Source of the DNA: Tamarix chinensis
Lineage: Eukaryota; Streptophyta; Magnoliopsida; Caryophyllales; Tamaricaceae
Length of the DNA: 64,000 bases
Assembly (NCBI GenBank): GCA_030549775.1
Contig: CM060175.1
Span: forward strand, 9,198,455-9,262,454
Reading direction: 5' to 3'
The notes under the pieces were generated by a model that was not told where the DNA came from, did no database searches, and worked only from the letters and a program-made list of their open reading frames with translations. A program made the position numbers and the translations under genes. Of the stretch, positions 44,896-58,553 are shown piece after piece (position 1 is the stretch's first letter; every line of letters starts with the position of its first letter).

Positions 44896-46385
44896 AAAAT
44901 ATTCTTCACCTCATTCATGAAGCCCTATAAAATAAACTAGGACAAAACAACGTCAAATAATAATTGATATTTGACTTTTGGTAATTGTCATTTATGTGGT
45001 CAATTGTACATAAAAGATAACCTTGTATCGTGTCATGGACATTCTTAGATACAACACTATATGCCCTACATGACTTCCATTGATAGTCTTTGTAAATAAT
45101 TGATAGTTTTTGTACAACTTGTGGTTTTTGTAAATTACTTAAGTGCGGTTGAGGAATGCACAAGGTGAAAATAATTGCAAAAATAATAAGGCATGTGTTA
45201 TTATTATTTTTTTGAGGCAAAAAGTTATTTAGGTTTTTATGAGGCGTAAATATAAGTAATTTTTTTTAAATAAAGGCATTGTGACTAGATTTTACTAATT
45301 CTAATGACATATGAAGTCACATTTCACTAGGATTTATCTAAATTAATCATATTATAATAACTTGGAAAATATGAAATACTAAATTAATTTTATTCATGCA
45401 ACAATTTCAATACATTTCGGTTCACCATATTAAGCGTTCTTCTAATGTGATAGCTCATTATTAAGCAAAATATGTTGTCTCATCCTTATCTTCCATATGT
45501 TAAAGCTTCTGTTTCTATACTTGCATGACTAATGACATAATTGTGGAGTTACATCATCAAAACAACATTTTGGGAGCCCTTGATCCTGAGGATATTTTGG
45601 AAGAAACAAGGTCCTTTTGTTGGTTTTGATAATTCCATTTAATTTCTCATACGATTTCCTTGAAATTTTATATATACTATGTTTAAATTTGGCCATGGTT
45701 AGGGTTAGTTAGTTAGGGTTGAAGATTTAGAATTTCTCGGGGTAGTTATGTCTCCTACCTTGCTTGCTGTAATTTTCCAGAAAAACTTGTTACAAATATG
45801 TGCTAGTGTATTTAATGTAAACAACATGTGTTAGTGTATATGTTAGAAAGCATAATTAGGATTTATGAGACTAATGTCTTGGAAAGCATATCTAAGTGCA
45901 TTTTAGTAATTTACACTTGCTGGAATATTTGGACTGATTTGGTGTTGTGCTTAAAATGTTTATATATGTTGAGGTTAACGAGACTTGGTATGGGCTTCAT
46001 GTGGTTGTGACTAAGTTTGGATCTTAAGTTAACCAAAATGGGCCTTGGTATGATTATGAGGGTAAATCATATTGGACTAGTAGGCTACCTTTTAGTTTAC
46101 TTTTTATGTTGACTCTAACCATTGACTTTGATTATTGAATTTTAGTCGACTCTTGAATAGGAAGTATTTGAAATATGACTTAAAAGCATTGTGAAATGAC
46201 ATTAAGTGTTGATAATGACCCTTAAGTGGCATAATTGAGAATGTTGATCATTATAGATCATTTGGTTAAGTGCTGGAAGTAAATTGGGTTCGGTGTGGGT
46301 CTTTCATGGCACCATTGAATTACTCATCTTTGATGATCATTCAATTAAGTGTGGTTAATGTGATAATGAAAAGTGGTTAAGTGTG
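44896..46385. other. AT-rich spacer, nothing recognised
   Basis: No coding frame or repeat end could be supported. Confidence 0.35.
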
Positions 46386-48100
46386 TGTAACAATCTAAAA
46401 TTCACTACTTTTTTTTGAAAGCAGAAGTAATTAAAATAGTAATACTTAAAACCCGTGAATTCTGGAGATGTTACCGCCACACTTAGTACCATACCAGTTC
46501 TCTTCGACCGTTCCAGTACCAAGTGCTAAGGTTAAAGAAAAGATTAACAATCCATTACAAAATTAATACAACCTAAACTTCTAATAATCATTAAATGGTT
46601 GTAAAACAAAATCAGAGTACACATCAAGAAATGTAATTCATTTCCAAAAGAGAATTAAACTTACAATCGATAAAAGGTTCATTAAAATACTTAATTGAGT
46701 AATGAATCAGAAAATGGTAAATACTATACCAAAGAAATAAAAAAAGGAATGAAACCGTGTAAAGAATGAATACGGCCACAACACTCTCGAACTTCAAACC
46801 AAAGATGCTCAACACTCAGCCCCGACTGATGTCTCACTCACCTGCATAAGTCAGAAGGGCATGCTACTCATGGGAATGAGCAGCACCCATAAATAGGGTG
46901 ATTAGTACGCTACGTACTGAGTAAGGTAACCGAACACTAAGACCAACACATAAGCACATAATCCATGCAGAATAATAATAGGGCATAATCACCAACACAA
47001 TAACATAAAGGCAATGAACGATCAGGTGAAAAACCCAAGATCCAATATAGTTTAGATTAATTGCTTTATTAATCCTTTATCGAATTATTTTCACACCATA
47101 CTCTTTATCAAGTCCATACGATTACAGGAACCCCACTATTTTAGCCGGTGGATCGGTCGCGAGGGTAACATACCCTGCCACTATTATATGCCGGTGGATT
47201 GGTTTGGGCCCTTCTCGTACGGTGTTCCACTGTAAATCATTAGTATCTTCCCACATCTTATCAACATATATCATTTGGTTTGTTGAGATCGGGATCCCCC
47301 ACTATTTTAGCCGGTGGATCGGTCGTGAGGGAAAACATTTTCTGCCACTATTATGCCGGTGGATCGGTTTGGGCCCGTCTCAACATCTTCCACTTTACGT
47401 GTTTAATGTATTAAGTATCTTATTCAAAGGATTTCACCTTGGACATGCATAAGTCATCACACATCACAAATCATAAAATTCCACCATCATAATTACACTT
47501 AAATCACCACATACACATGATAACATAAAAACCCTAATCAGCCACCACATACCTCAATTAACCACAACAAACCATAGTTAACCACTCCAAACTCTATTTA
47601 ACCATACCAACCATAATTAGCCACTCCATGCCTTAGTTAATCATAAAAAACCACAATTATCCACTCCAACCTTAGTTAATCACAACAACCCAGAGTTCAT
47701 TACTCCAAACCCTAATTCAGTCTCTTCCGTACCCTCATAATGCTCCACGTATTATTTTCCGTCCAAAATAGTTCAACACCCAAATAACACTTACATTACC
47801 TTCCTTACATCCCAAATTAACTTTCCACACGTAAATTTTATACCCATGCAGACATTAGTCTCCCCATGCAAACCTTCATGCAAACCCTAAAATTCCACGT
47901 GAAACCCTAAATTCAACCATGCAAATCCTAATACCGCCATTCAACCATCAATGCCACCATGGAAACCCTAATACCACCATACAACCATAAATACCACCAT
48001 ACAAACTATAAATACCACCATATAACCTTAATAACATCATACAAACCCTAATACCACCACACAACCATAATTACCACCATACAACTTTTCTATAACCATT
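46386..48100 (-). mobile_element. Long LTR copy (3' half), sense on minus strand
   Basis: The terminus TGTAACAATCTAAAATTCAC is at 46,386, the hairpin box at 46,480-46,525 (one arm mismatch), the conserved hairpin at 46,904-46,931, four CCGGTGGATCGGTC motifs at 47,140-47,375 and a minisatellite of CCATACAACCATAAATACCA-type units at 47,500-48,090. It aligns well with 7860-9460 in sequence and order. Beyond 48.1 kb the LTR is lost and different DNA begins. No primer site adjoins the terminus. Confidence 0.7.
47500..48090. repeat. CCCTAA/ACCACCATA minisatellite
   Basis: Irregular units of about 15-25 bp (AACCATAATTAGCCACTCC, later AACCCTAATACCACCATAC). It holds the same place in the LTR as the CATGCAAACCCTA array at 8.9-9.5 kb but with a different unit. 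Confidence 0.75.
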
Positions 48101-49220
48101 CACACAACTTTTCCCCAATACATTTCTAAAGTCTAAACATTCGAAAGGGTGGTTTTGGGGAGTTTGAGAATGGGATTCTCTCTTTCTCTCTATACTCTCT
48201 AGATACCACATGTAATTTGTAATTCCAATTCTCTTTCTCTCCATTATATTCAATTGAACAATCAACACTCTGCAATTCGATAAGTTCTTCTCCATTATTC
48301 TCTTAATTGCAAGTTTTGGTTTTTTATTGAATGCAAGTAAATTTCCCTTATTGCATGATTATATCTCTTGCTTTTAGTGTTTCATTGTTAATTTATTAAT
48401 AATCATTGTTGTTAATTATAGATTATTGCATTTAATTGTGTGTTACTGTAATTATGTAGATAGTATAAGGTAGGAGGATTTGATGACGGAATTAGGGTTT
48501 TGGATATGACAACATAATTTGAATTCATGAATCTAAATGATATTTAATTGAATTGATGGACGTAATTGAATGATCTCGCATCATAGATTAAGAATTTAAA
48601 CTAGTTAGACTAATCACCTCTCTAGTTTATATCCTAATCTACGCTAGGATAATGAAATTAATACGTAATTATTAATTAACATTTCCGGAGTAGCAAAAGA
48701 TTAATTGTTAATCTTTTCCATTAATTCATATGATTGCATGATCCGAGCTTATGTGATTATGGTTGTGGTTGACTGCTTTCCATTCGTAATGCTGCCATTA
48801 ATTGAATCTAGCATTCTTAACCTAGGTTATTAATTGGTTAGGTAATAAATTGAGAGCTTATTCAATTTATTAGAATTGAGAGAAAGCAAAGAGATGAATT
48901 ATTATGAGTTTCTACAGGTCAACGTTAAATCATTTAGAATCATTCTTTTCTCCATGATTATTTGATATCCTAATTCCATAATCAATACATTCCTATCATT
49001 ATTCATTAATTAGTGAGTACAGTGTTCTATTATTTATCCATAGTTTAGATATTGATGATATAAATATATGTTGTTGCATAAATGGGGTTTTAACATCGAT
49101 TACAGAATTATTGATTATATACAATTCCTTGTGGGTTCGACTCCTTCTTGCCATATACTACGTATTTGGAAATTAGGACTTATTTATTAAATTTGTTGTG
49201 CATATGATAGCGCATCAATG
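48100..49220 (+). mobile_element. Possible LTR of a Tat/Athila-type gypsy element
   Basis: The sequence runs from TTCGAAAGGGTGGTTTTGG through AACCTAGGTTATTAATTGGT, TTGAGAGAAAGCAAAGAGAT and CTTGTGGGTTCGACTCCTTC to GATAGCGCATCA at about 49,217. In plant Tat/Athila elements the LTR 3' region commonly carries a 'CCCTGTGGGTTCGAC...' sentence and an end of the GCATCA kind. Neither the start nor a primer site was found, so it may be a solo or partial LTR. Confidence 0.35.
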
Positions 49221-50100
49221 TCAACCTTAGAGATTCTAAATGTTAGCTTGGTGTTTATTTGTTACACCAAACAATTCTAATTCTTATCAAGATAGCCTTA
49301 ATCCAATTATTCAAAAGGTACCATAGTAGTTTTCTAATCCAATTCAAAATAAGTGAACTTAAATCTTGAGTGGAGTATAATCCTATAATATAAAGCAATG
49401 ACCACTATGGATAAACCAAACCACTAACCTCTAAGATATCTAATCAAAGAATCCATATGACATAAATTCATGTATATACAAAATTTTAGCAGCTAAATCC
49501 TTAAATAGGTGTATCTCTAAAGAGTTTGTGAATCCCTAGAGAGAAGAAATGTGCTCTTTAACCTAAAGGTTCATCTATGCACTCGAGGGCCTATTATGAG
49601 GCACAATATCTCTTTCTAAACACAAGTCTTTCTCTTTAAGCGAGTAATGCCATATCCAATATCAATATATTATTCCAGGGATACTAATATCCATGACACC
49701 AATCCTTCAATCCAAGGCTTCAAGGGTCACTATAACAAGTGAAACATTAAATCAATCAAAAGGACCACAAGGGTTAAAATAATACAATGCCTTCAAGTCC
49801 TAGGGTTAGGCATCGTGCTTTAGCCCAAACAATTAAGCAAATTCACTTCTATTCAATCATTTCCAAAAATCTACTTATTCAAAGGCCAATCATAGAGTCG
49901 GCTACAAGCCAACTAAGGTTAACTTAGATACATTTTAGCTTAAGGACCAAAATTCCCTCAAAATCCTAATTATCCCAATTTTAACCAAATTTATGACAAT
50001 CTTGGTATGATCAAACACATCTGATGAAAAGGATAAAAGAAATTAGAAATAACACGTAACATGGAATATCAATTCTAAAAAGTAATACAAATGGAAAAAG
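49221..50100. other. AT-rich spacer, nothing recognised
   Basis: No gene or terminus supported. Confidence 0.35.
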
Positions 50101-50316
50101 TGTAATACCTTGATCTTTTTGAAAACATAATTTATTCATGAGTTTGATATATAATAAAACTTTTATGAGTTTTGAAACCTATAATAACCTCAACTCTTGT
50201 AACAAAATATTTTTGTTTAAGAAGTACCGCGGAAGCATAGATGAAAGTTAAGGGTGAAACCAATGCATTTAACATAAAAAAGGGGTCATCATCACCTAGT
50301 TAATGTCAAGTGTTAG
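50101..50316 (-). mobile_element. Long LTR copy (host of nested insertion), left part
   Basis: TGTAATACCTTGATC starts at 50,101. CACCTAGTTAATGTCAAGTG at about 50,293 is a shortened hairpin box. It stops at 50,316 with the target GTTAG and continues at 55,289 with GTTAGGCTAAGG, which restores the family string CAAGTGYTAAGGCTAA almost exactly. Confidence 0.7.
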
Positions 50317-50892
50317 AGTAATACCCAAAAATTTTAAATCCTAGAAATTAATGATTAATACTTTATTAGAATAGTTTAATTTTAAATCATTAATTGAATT
50401 ATGTTATGGACTTTTGATTTATAAAAATAGATATGATTATTTAATAAATCAAAATAAATATTGTTCTATTTTAGCATTTTTTTTGTTAAATAATTTTCAA
50501 TCCCATATTTTACTAAAATTATCCCCTTAAATTAATATCTTAAATTTTAAATAAATTAATTCATTAAAATAATATATCCATCAAAATAATTAAAAACCTA
50601 ATTTTAAAATTTATTTTATTTATTATTTTTACCTTTTTCCTTTTCCTTTTTCATTCTCCTTTTTTCCTCCTTTTTCCTTTTCCATTCTTTTCTCCTCTCT
50701 TAGACTACCTAACCTACTTCTCCCTTCTCCCCACTGGGTCGTTGGCCCTATTCCTTTCCTCACTACCTAGCATCCCCCTCTTTCTTTTCTTCTTTCCCCC
50801 CCCAGTTGGGCCAATTCAACCCTCCTTTATTCTTTCCATTCTCCCTCACACATAAGCCGATCCCTTCCTTCTAACCCACCTAAACAACTTGT

Positions 50893-50971
50893 CTCCTCCT
50901 CCTCCTCCTCCTCCTCCTCCTCCTCCTTCTTCTTCTTCTTCTTCTTCTTCTTCTTCTTCTTCTTCTTCTTC
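50893..50971. repeat. (TCC)n-(TTC)n microsatellite
   Basis: About 11 TCC units followed by about 15 TTC units. Confidence 0.95.
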
Positions 50972-52524
50972 CATTTTGATCCCTCTTCCTATCCCTTTAT
51001 AGCCTTGCACCTTCCCCTTTCTCCTATCCCTCTTCCTTCCATTTTGATCCCTACATGCCCCCCTACATAGCCTCCCACGTGCCTACCCCTTTCGTTTTTA
51101 TTTTCCCTCTCCCTACCATCCTACACCCCATGTGCGTACAACCTGCAGCCACCTAACCCTTCCCCCTACATGCCCTCCTTTCCCTTTTACTTTTCTTCTC
51201 CTTATTTTATTTTTCTCTAACCATTTTCTATCCCTCTCGAGCTTCTCCTTCTCCCCTGCTAATCCTCTTCTCATCCTTTATTTCCTTCTTCTCCTCCTCC
51301 CCTATTTTTGCTTCACCACCCTCGATCGCAGTCTCCACTACTTAACCAACCACTATACCAACCCCTTGGCCTCCCCTACTTCTTGCCTACACCACCCAAC
51401 AGCTGCCACTAGACCCTTTAGCCTACCTTTCTCTTCCTTTTTCTTTTATTATCCTTTATGACCTCCACCTTGCACCACCATCTTGCATTGCTATCTCCCC
51501 TCTTCTATTTCCACCGAAGTCATCCCTCAACCCCCTAACACCTCCTCTATCACAGCCCTAGCTCAGCCGAACAAGATCTCCCCTATAGCCCCCTCATTTC
51601 TTCTCTTCTTTTTCCTTTCTTCCCCTTCTTCTCCCTTCCTTCACAACACCTTTCCATCCCTTCTAGCACCGTCTTTGCCACCTTGAGCTAGTAATATATG
51701 GCCCCTAAACACCACCTACACTTTGCTACCCCTCTTGCACCCAGCCACTACCCCTACTCGCCTCCATAATCCCTTTATCAAAGCTCTCAAACCCTCACCC
51801 TAGCCTTTCCCCCTTCTCCTAACTCTCTCTTTCATCCATAATTTCCCCTTATTTTTGTGCATGCAGCTCACGCTACCATGCAGCGTGATTTTTGCTGCAC
51901 CCTCTAACTTTACTTAACCACTTTTTTAGGTATGAATATAGTTAGCATTAATATGTATTTACTAAGCTTTTTGATAGAAATATACTCTTTTAATTTTCTA
52001 CTACTAATATGCTAGTTTTGATATTAAATTTAGGTATAAATTTTTACTAATCAAAGCTTAAACTTTTAACTTTGGTACTGGTAAAGTTTAATTATTGCTA
52101 GAAATAAGGCAACCATTATACTCTACTAAAATGTGTGGATAAACATATGCTAGTACATTAGAGTTTTTGAATATGTTTGTGTGGATATTACGTGATATTA
52201 AGTATATCATGATTTGTAGCATGTGTTGGTAGTTGAAGTGAAAAGCATACTGTATTATGAAATGAGTCATTTGTAGAAATGATGGTTAAGAAATAAGCAT
52301 TGATGCTAATAATGATACTAGATGCATGTATATGTCATGATAAGTAAATATGACCATTTGTAGTAGAGATAATGCTTATATGAGACTTAGGGGCATTTTA
52401 GTAATTTTCACTTGTACATAGGATGTGTTCTAAATAAATGTACATGGTAGGTGAAAAGGGGGTATTAATAATAAATAATAATGGTTGGTGGTGTTAGATG
52501 ATGCATATAGACCATGGGTGTTAA

Positions 52525-53165
52525 TGTTTTATGTAGTAAGGGTATTTTTATAGTTTTGGCATAAGAAGGGTAAATTGGTAATTTTATGAATAAAAATGGA
52601 TAATATGGTAATTTAATAAGTAAGAAGGGTATGTTGGTAAATGGGCATGAAAAAGGAGTAACTTGGCAATTTTATGACTAAATAGGGTAATTTGGTAATT
52701 TAGTAAGTAAGAGGGGTATCTTGGTAAATTAACATTAAAAAGGGATAACTTGGTAATTTACTGAAAAAAGGGTATTTTGGTAATTTAATAAGTAAGGAGG
52801 GTAACTTGGTAATTTAATGAATAAAAAGGGTATCTTTGGTAAATTAATAAGTACGAAGGGTAATTTGGTAATTTAACAACTAAAAAGGGGTATTTTGGTA
52901 ATTATACAAACATGAAGGGTAATCTGGTAATTTAACATATATGAAGGGTGTTTCGGTAATTTTTTAAGTATGAAGGGTAATTTGATAATTTAACAAGTAT
53001 GAGGGGTATTTTTGGTAATTTAACAAATACGAATGGTATTTTAGTAATTATACAAGTATGAAGGTCAATTTGGTAATTTGATAAATAAAAAAGGGTAACT
53101 TAGTAATTTTACAAACAAGAGGGATATTTTAGTAATTTATAAGTATGAAGGGGTAAATCAATAAT
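52525..53165. repeat. GAAGGGTAATTTGGTAATTT minisatellite, about 20 units
   Basis: Units of about 28-32 bp alternate GGGTAATTTGGTAATTTA with ACAAGTATGAA or AATAAGTAAGAA spacers. Units are individually diverged and the frame is not open. It lies where other copies of this LTR have CCCTAA-rich arrays. Confidence 0.9.
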
Positions 53166-54179
53166 TTGTATATAATATGGCAATATATTTAATAAGCCTC
53201 CATAATAAGATAAAAAGGATATTAAATAATAAAATGAGGATTATGACATTAGTATCACTTGTTTTAAGTATAACCATGTATATTATAAGGATAAGTGTAT
53301 TTTGGTAAATTGGTGAATATCATTAGGATAATGCATGGTATAGCATTGAATGGATAATTTAGGGTATGATATGGTGTTTATTTCATAATCATACAAGAGG
53401 TGTCTTAATTAATATGTATGAAAATGTGTGTTGGATGTGTTAGAAGAATATGTTAGGGTTTATGTGTTCCATGATCCTTTGGTATAGAATACTTGATCCC
53501 ATAACCAGTAGTATAATTATGAAATGATAACCTATTATGGCATGTGAATAAATGAAAATGAATTCTATAATGAAAATAGATAATAAGAGGAAGCCTCGAC
53601 CTTAGGAGCACTTTGGTCATGTTAACCTAAGGTGTCTAAGTATAAGAATTGAAATATAGGATGACCTTAGTGGATTATTTAAGTTAACATAGATAATAAT
53701 ACTAATAAGGATTAATTAATAATAATTGAAACAAATAAAAATGATTAAGTATGTGATTGATGTGTTTATCGTGGACACCATAATTAAGATACTAATAATT
53801 AAAGTGGAAGACCTTAAGATCAGGAATGGTGGCCTTTTAGGGGTCGCTATACTAAAGACGTGGTTTAGCCCATGATTATTTTGGATTTTGCTGGCGTGTC
53901 TTAGTGCCTCAGCCAGGCCCTACATCTTACTCTATTTAATTCTATGGACCTATATAGGGGTATGCATATTTATGGATTAGATGTCCTTATTGGTAGGGTA
54001 ATGTGTGTCCTCGTGCACTAGTGAAACCAGGATACCTTTGCGTCCCTAGGTTGATGGTTGGAGGGTATTGTTCTACTTGTATGCGCCAGTATAACTGGTG
54101 TACCTTTGTATCTTCGAGTTTCAATTAAATATATGAAAATGTTGTGTTAATTAAATGGAAAAGTACTATTATTTAAAGT

Positions 54180-54600
54180 GGAAGACTATTGAGCCGAGTC
54201 CATATAGATTATACCATTTGTACCGGTCCACCGGTTATAATAGTGGCCAGAAGCATTTCATCTTGGATGTTGTATATGTATACCAGTCCACCGGTTATCA
54301 TAGTGGAAAGGTACGTATTGCCTTAGAGTGTATTTAGTTCTACCGGCTCTAATAGTGGAGAATCCCAAGTTCAATAAATCAAATCTTGGATGATAATGAA
54401 TCATGGTAAAGACATTAATCACTTATAATCGAATACCATGTGAGTCGGGGCTAGATAGATCCATCGGTGAGAATAGTGGCCAGGAGCATTTTGCCCTAGA
54501 AACCGATCCACTAGCAGATAGTAGTGGCTAGAAGCATTCTACCCTAGAGTGTATTTCCTATCCACCTAATATAATAGTGGGGTTTTTGTATTCACAAGGA
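54180..54600 (+). repeat. CCGGT-type motif array, reversed
   Basis: Motifs ACCGGTCCACCGGTT (54,223), ACCAGTCCACCGGTT (54,283), a shortened TACCGGCTCTAATAG (54,341), then AGATCCATCGGT, AACCGATCCACTAGC and CTATCCACCTAAT (54,455-54,575), each followed by ATAATAGTGG-type sequence. They again form two groups of three. Confidence 0.75.
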
Positions 54601-55288
54601 TATAATTCAAGAAATGATTATGAATATTGATTGATTCATGGCTTAAGGCCAGATAATGACGGTTTTACCATTATGATCTATTGTTGATGACATGATTATG
54701 GCCTTGGTGCCTATCCCTTATAGTAAATGTTGGAAATGCTAAGTAAATGGACTTATGATATATAATTCTTATTGTTTGTTGTGTTGTTTGTATGCATTGT
54801 GTAATTATATGTATGATATGTTGCATGCGGGGCTTATCTTTTAGTTTTGTATAAAGGGTTACTCAGTACCGTAGTACAAAAGGGTTCTGTTTGTGAGTCC
54901 CTGACTATTCAATGGGCAATGTCCCTTGTAGGTTAACCCACATATGCAATTCAAGTTCCTTTTGGGTAGGAGCGTAAGAACTTTTCGGGTAGTTTATGAA
55001 ATTTCCTTTTAAACTTTCATATTTACTTGTGAAATTATTTTATTTTTTTATAACCACTAATAGTGGGTTTTACCTCTTGTAATGTCTTAAATGGATTTAT
55101 TTTTATAACTTGGTTTGGCATAAAATGTATTCAATTTCTTTTTAAGCCTTAACACTTGGTATTGGAATAGTAGAAGGTAATCGGTAGGTACTAAGTGTGG
55201 CGATAGTATCCTTGAAATTTATTATTTTTGCTTCCTCTTAATTTTAACAAAATAAAAATTTTTAGTAGTAAATTTTGGAAGTGTTATA

Positions 55289-58200
55289 GTTAGGCTAAGG
55301 TTGGAATGATGAAACCAAACATTTTACACACACACACACATATACACATAACAATAATGATAAGGTTACATCAAATAATGGAAAACATAAAATGCATTTT
55401 ACAAAATCAACAAGGTTTAAACAATCAACTAAACTAAAAAGATCTCCAAAATAGGTTAAAGCTCTTATTGGTTAGCCTAGCTACAAGTGTCATCACTTCC
55501 CAGAAAGCACTTAATAACCATCACAAGAGAGTTGGTTGTCATAGCCATCATCACTAAGGGCTTTATTACCTTGCACAAACATATTACCTATCTATTACCA
55601 TCACTAGAGAGGTAATATCAGCATACGAGTATTGAGTAAGGACTAATTATTACACATAAACATAGCACACTTGTACCCTACGCATGGTATAAAAAAATCA
55701 CACTATAACAACCATGAACTTATAACATAAATAAAATCTAGCATCCTATCATGACAAGGACATAGTAATATATCACATGAAATACATATTCCTAGAAAAA
55801 GAAAACCTAAGGCATCTCTAACTTGCAATTCCACATATAATAGGAGGCAAGCTTTCACAAATGTTTTAATATAATAATACTAAAGCATAAATCATTAGAT
55901 TACATGTGAATATATTGATTAATTCAAGGAGAATTAAATGTGCCATGAGGGTATAAGAACACAAACTATGAAGGATAAGCCCAAACATCCGGTCCTACTA
56001 CCAATAAAAGAATTCATGGTTTAAATATAGCATTAAGGTATAAAACCAAATATAAAAGGATAATTTTTCTACTAAGGTGAACAAAGTCAAGGGTATAATA
56101 ATAATCAATTGAGAAAATCACTCCACTACAAAAGAGCATCCTAGCATTGGGGGGGTTTCTATGGGGACACCAACATCTACCTATCCTACAATTATAAATG
56201 TCATCGTAGGTCGAGCATCCAGTCCACTACTAATAGATTGTGGCCAAGGTAGTATCTCCAAAGGTATCCTAATCATTAAGTTATGCGTAACATATATAGA
56301 GTTTGAAGGATCATAAAGGATGGAGAAGGTACCAAGCTACTATATAGTTGGTAAGTCCTAGCTATTTACAAAAAGGCAAAATGAGGGTCTAAATGATTGT
56401 TTTTTTAGAATGCCAACATAAATTGCACTTCATAAAGGAAACTCATAGAGCATGCATATCTCATAGTACGCACAGGTGTTTTAAGGCTAACATAAAACCT
56501 TAGAGAAAATTAAAGAAATATTATTTTATTTAAAAATACAACTTCTAGGTTAAAAAATTCAAAAAATCCAAATGGACAAAAAACTCACATGAAATAGGCA
56601 TAGTAATCATAAAATAAGATTGTTCACCAATTTTTAAAATTTTGATTATTAAAAAAATATTATTTATATCCCAATAAAAATGTCATTTTATAATGAGAAA
56701 TTTAAAATAAAAATAGAAAATAGTTTATTATCATAAATTACTATTCATCACAAATCACTATTCATGGTAAAATATTATTAAGATAGGTAAAATAGTCAAA
56801 TATCAAAGGTTGAAGTCAACCTTTGACTCTAGAAGTCCAATAAAGAATTTAATGGGTATTTTAGTGATATTTTGGTTAATTATCTTCAAAAACATAATTC
56901 TTAAAGACATTAAACCCTGCTTAGGGTAATTACAACATCATTACTAAGAATAGTTAGAATGTCACAAAGAACACACGAAGAACATTTTAAAGCTTTCAAA
57001 ACTTTAACCAAAACTAAAACCATCAAAATTTGAATTTTGTTAGACATAATATACAATAAAATTGGTCTAAAAATTACAAGGATCATCATGGTATGATCAG
57101 ATTTTATATCCAATTCCAAAATCATCAAAATACCAAAATTATACTTAGAGCTCCAAACCCTTATTTTTTCTAAAAATATATCAAATAAACTCATATTTAA
57201 ACAATTTAAGCATAAAATTTTATCTAAATCAACCACTATAAAACATGGTATAATTAATTTAACAAAATACACATGAAATCAAAAACCCCTAAATAAAACT
57301 AAAATTTAGCAAAAAAAAATATGATGCTTTGAATCATCAAATAATAAGCTATATATCGAATAAACTCTACAATTTACAAGGAATAACATGATAGAATCAA
57401 TTTTTTTTTTAAAAAAAGCATTGAAAGGATCAAAATGAATGAAACCCACAAAATTTACACAACAAAAATCAAAGAATCAAAACTACTTATTTATGCTTAT
57501 ATGGGGAACCATAATTCTTACCTTAAATCTAACTTCAAAAAGAAATAAAGATGAATATTATAGACCAAATTTTATCTTCCAAAAATATACAAAATACCCA
57601 AAAAAAAACTTAGGAGAAATATCATTGAAAAATTATTAAAGAAGATAAGAATGGAAAGAGAAGAAGAAGAAACCACAAAGGATAAAATTTGAAGCTTGAA
57701 AGTTAAAAAATGGTAGAGGATGAATAAGGTGGTGGTGCATGAAAGGAAAGTTATAAAAGAGGGAGTTTTTTTTTTTTTTTTTTTTTTTTTTTGAGGATGA
57801 GAGAAATTAAGGGAGAGAAAAAAATTCACAAGTGTAGGAGAATTTGGGGTGGGGGATAAAAGGGTAATTAGCTGGAAACTTAATACTTAAGTTTTTATGA
57901 TATTTTGGTACAAAACGTATAAAGGAAATGTTATTAAGTGATTTAGAAAATGTGGGAAGGAAATGAATGGATGAGGTTCATTCTAATCTCAAAGAGGTGG
58001 TGGAGATTAAATGGGTAAACATTAGGCTAAAGTAGAAGAACATAAATTAAATTTGTTAATGTAAATGTGACCAATAATATCTATTACTGTATAAAACATA
58101 TAAAATAATTTGTAAAAAAAATTCATTTATGAAAATCTAAAAAATAATAAAATTTAGTAATCCCAAAATTTTCAAAAATTTAGATTTATAAAAGGATAGT

Positions 58201-58553
58201 TTTGGGGTTTAAAAATATTTTTAAGGTATGTCGGTGTGATGAATAATTCATTTTTACCAATTATCGTATTGGTATTTTCAAAGAGACTATAAGACTCATA
58301 AAATTATGATGATTTCAAAAATACAATTAGAGAAGATTATTGAAAATTATTAAAGGTTAAAATTGGTCTTGAAGTCTTGTAGGAGCCAAAACCAAAAGAA
58401 AGGGCAAGAAAGTGATAACAAGTTTTTTAAAAAACCCCACTAGGATTTCTAATCTTTTAAGAGATGTGAAAAAATGTATAAGATAGAATAAATTTATTTT
58501 CAAACCAATGAAATCATTAAAAAAATAAAGATTTTAGAAAGTGGGGTATTACA
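55289..58553 (-). mobile_element. Long LTR copy (host of nested insertion), right part
   Basis: It continues the LTR begun at 50,101. CAGCATACGAGTATTGAGTAA at about 55,619 is a decayed hairpin block, a purine-rich region lies at 57,640-57,870, and the right end AGAAAGTGGGGTATTACA is at 58,553. Without the insertion this copy would be about 3.5 kb. The 5-mers outside its two ends (AAAAG and TCCTA) do not match, so one end may be rearranged. The short ORFs at 56,910-57,829 have no recognisable content. Confidence 0.6.
57767..57792. repeat. Poly-T run
   Basis: About 26 consecutive T, possibly the poly-A tract of a minus-strand retroposed sequence, but no element body is recognisable next to it. 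Confidence 0.7.

Larger units (their letters stand above)
50317..55288 (+). mobile_element. Solo long LTR, 4,972 bp, nested in another copy
   Basis: Ends are AGTAATACCCAAAAATTTT and AATTTTGGAAGTGTTATA. GTTAG is duplicated at 50,312-50,316 and 55,289-55,293. Within, in sense order, come an AT-rich start, a pyrimidine-rich, GC-richer block (50,630-51,900) with CTC/CTT microsatellites, a GGTAATTT minisatellite (52,525-53,165), the reversed CCGGT motif array (54,180-54,600), a weak hairpin block (54,856-54,877) and the hairpin box (55,153-55,197). There is no internal polyprotein. The Pro/Leu/Ser-rich ORFs at 51,132-51,686 reflect the pyrimidine bias. Confidence 0.85.

Noticed and set aside
49128..49145. 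GGGTTCGACTCC as a tRNA T-loop
   Set aside because: No acceptor stem or anticodon arm around it; the string fits the LTR-tail sequence better.
51132..51686. Pro/Ser/Leu-rich ORFs
   Set aside because: Pyrimidine-rich part of the nested LTR; no domain and equivalent region in other copies is not open.
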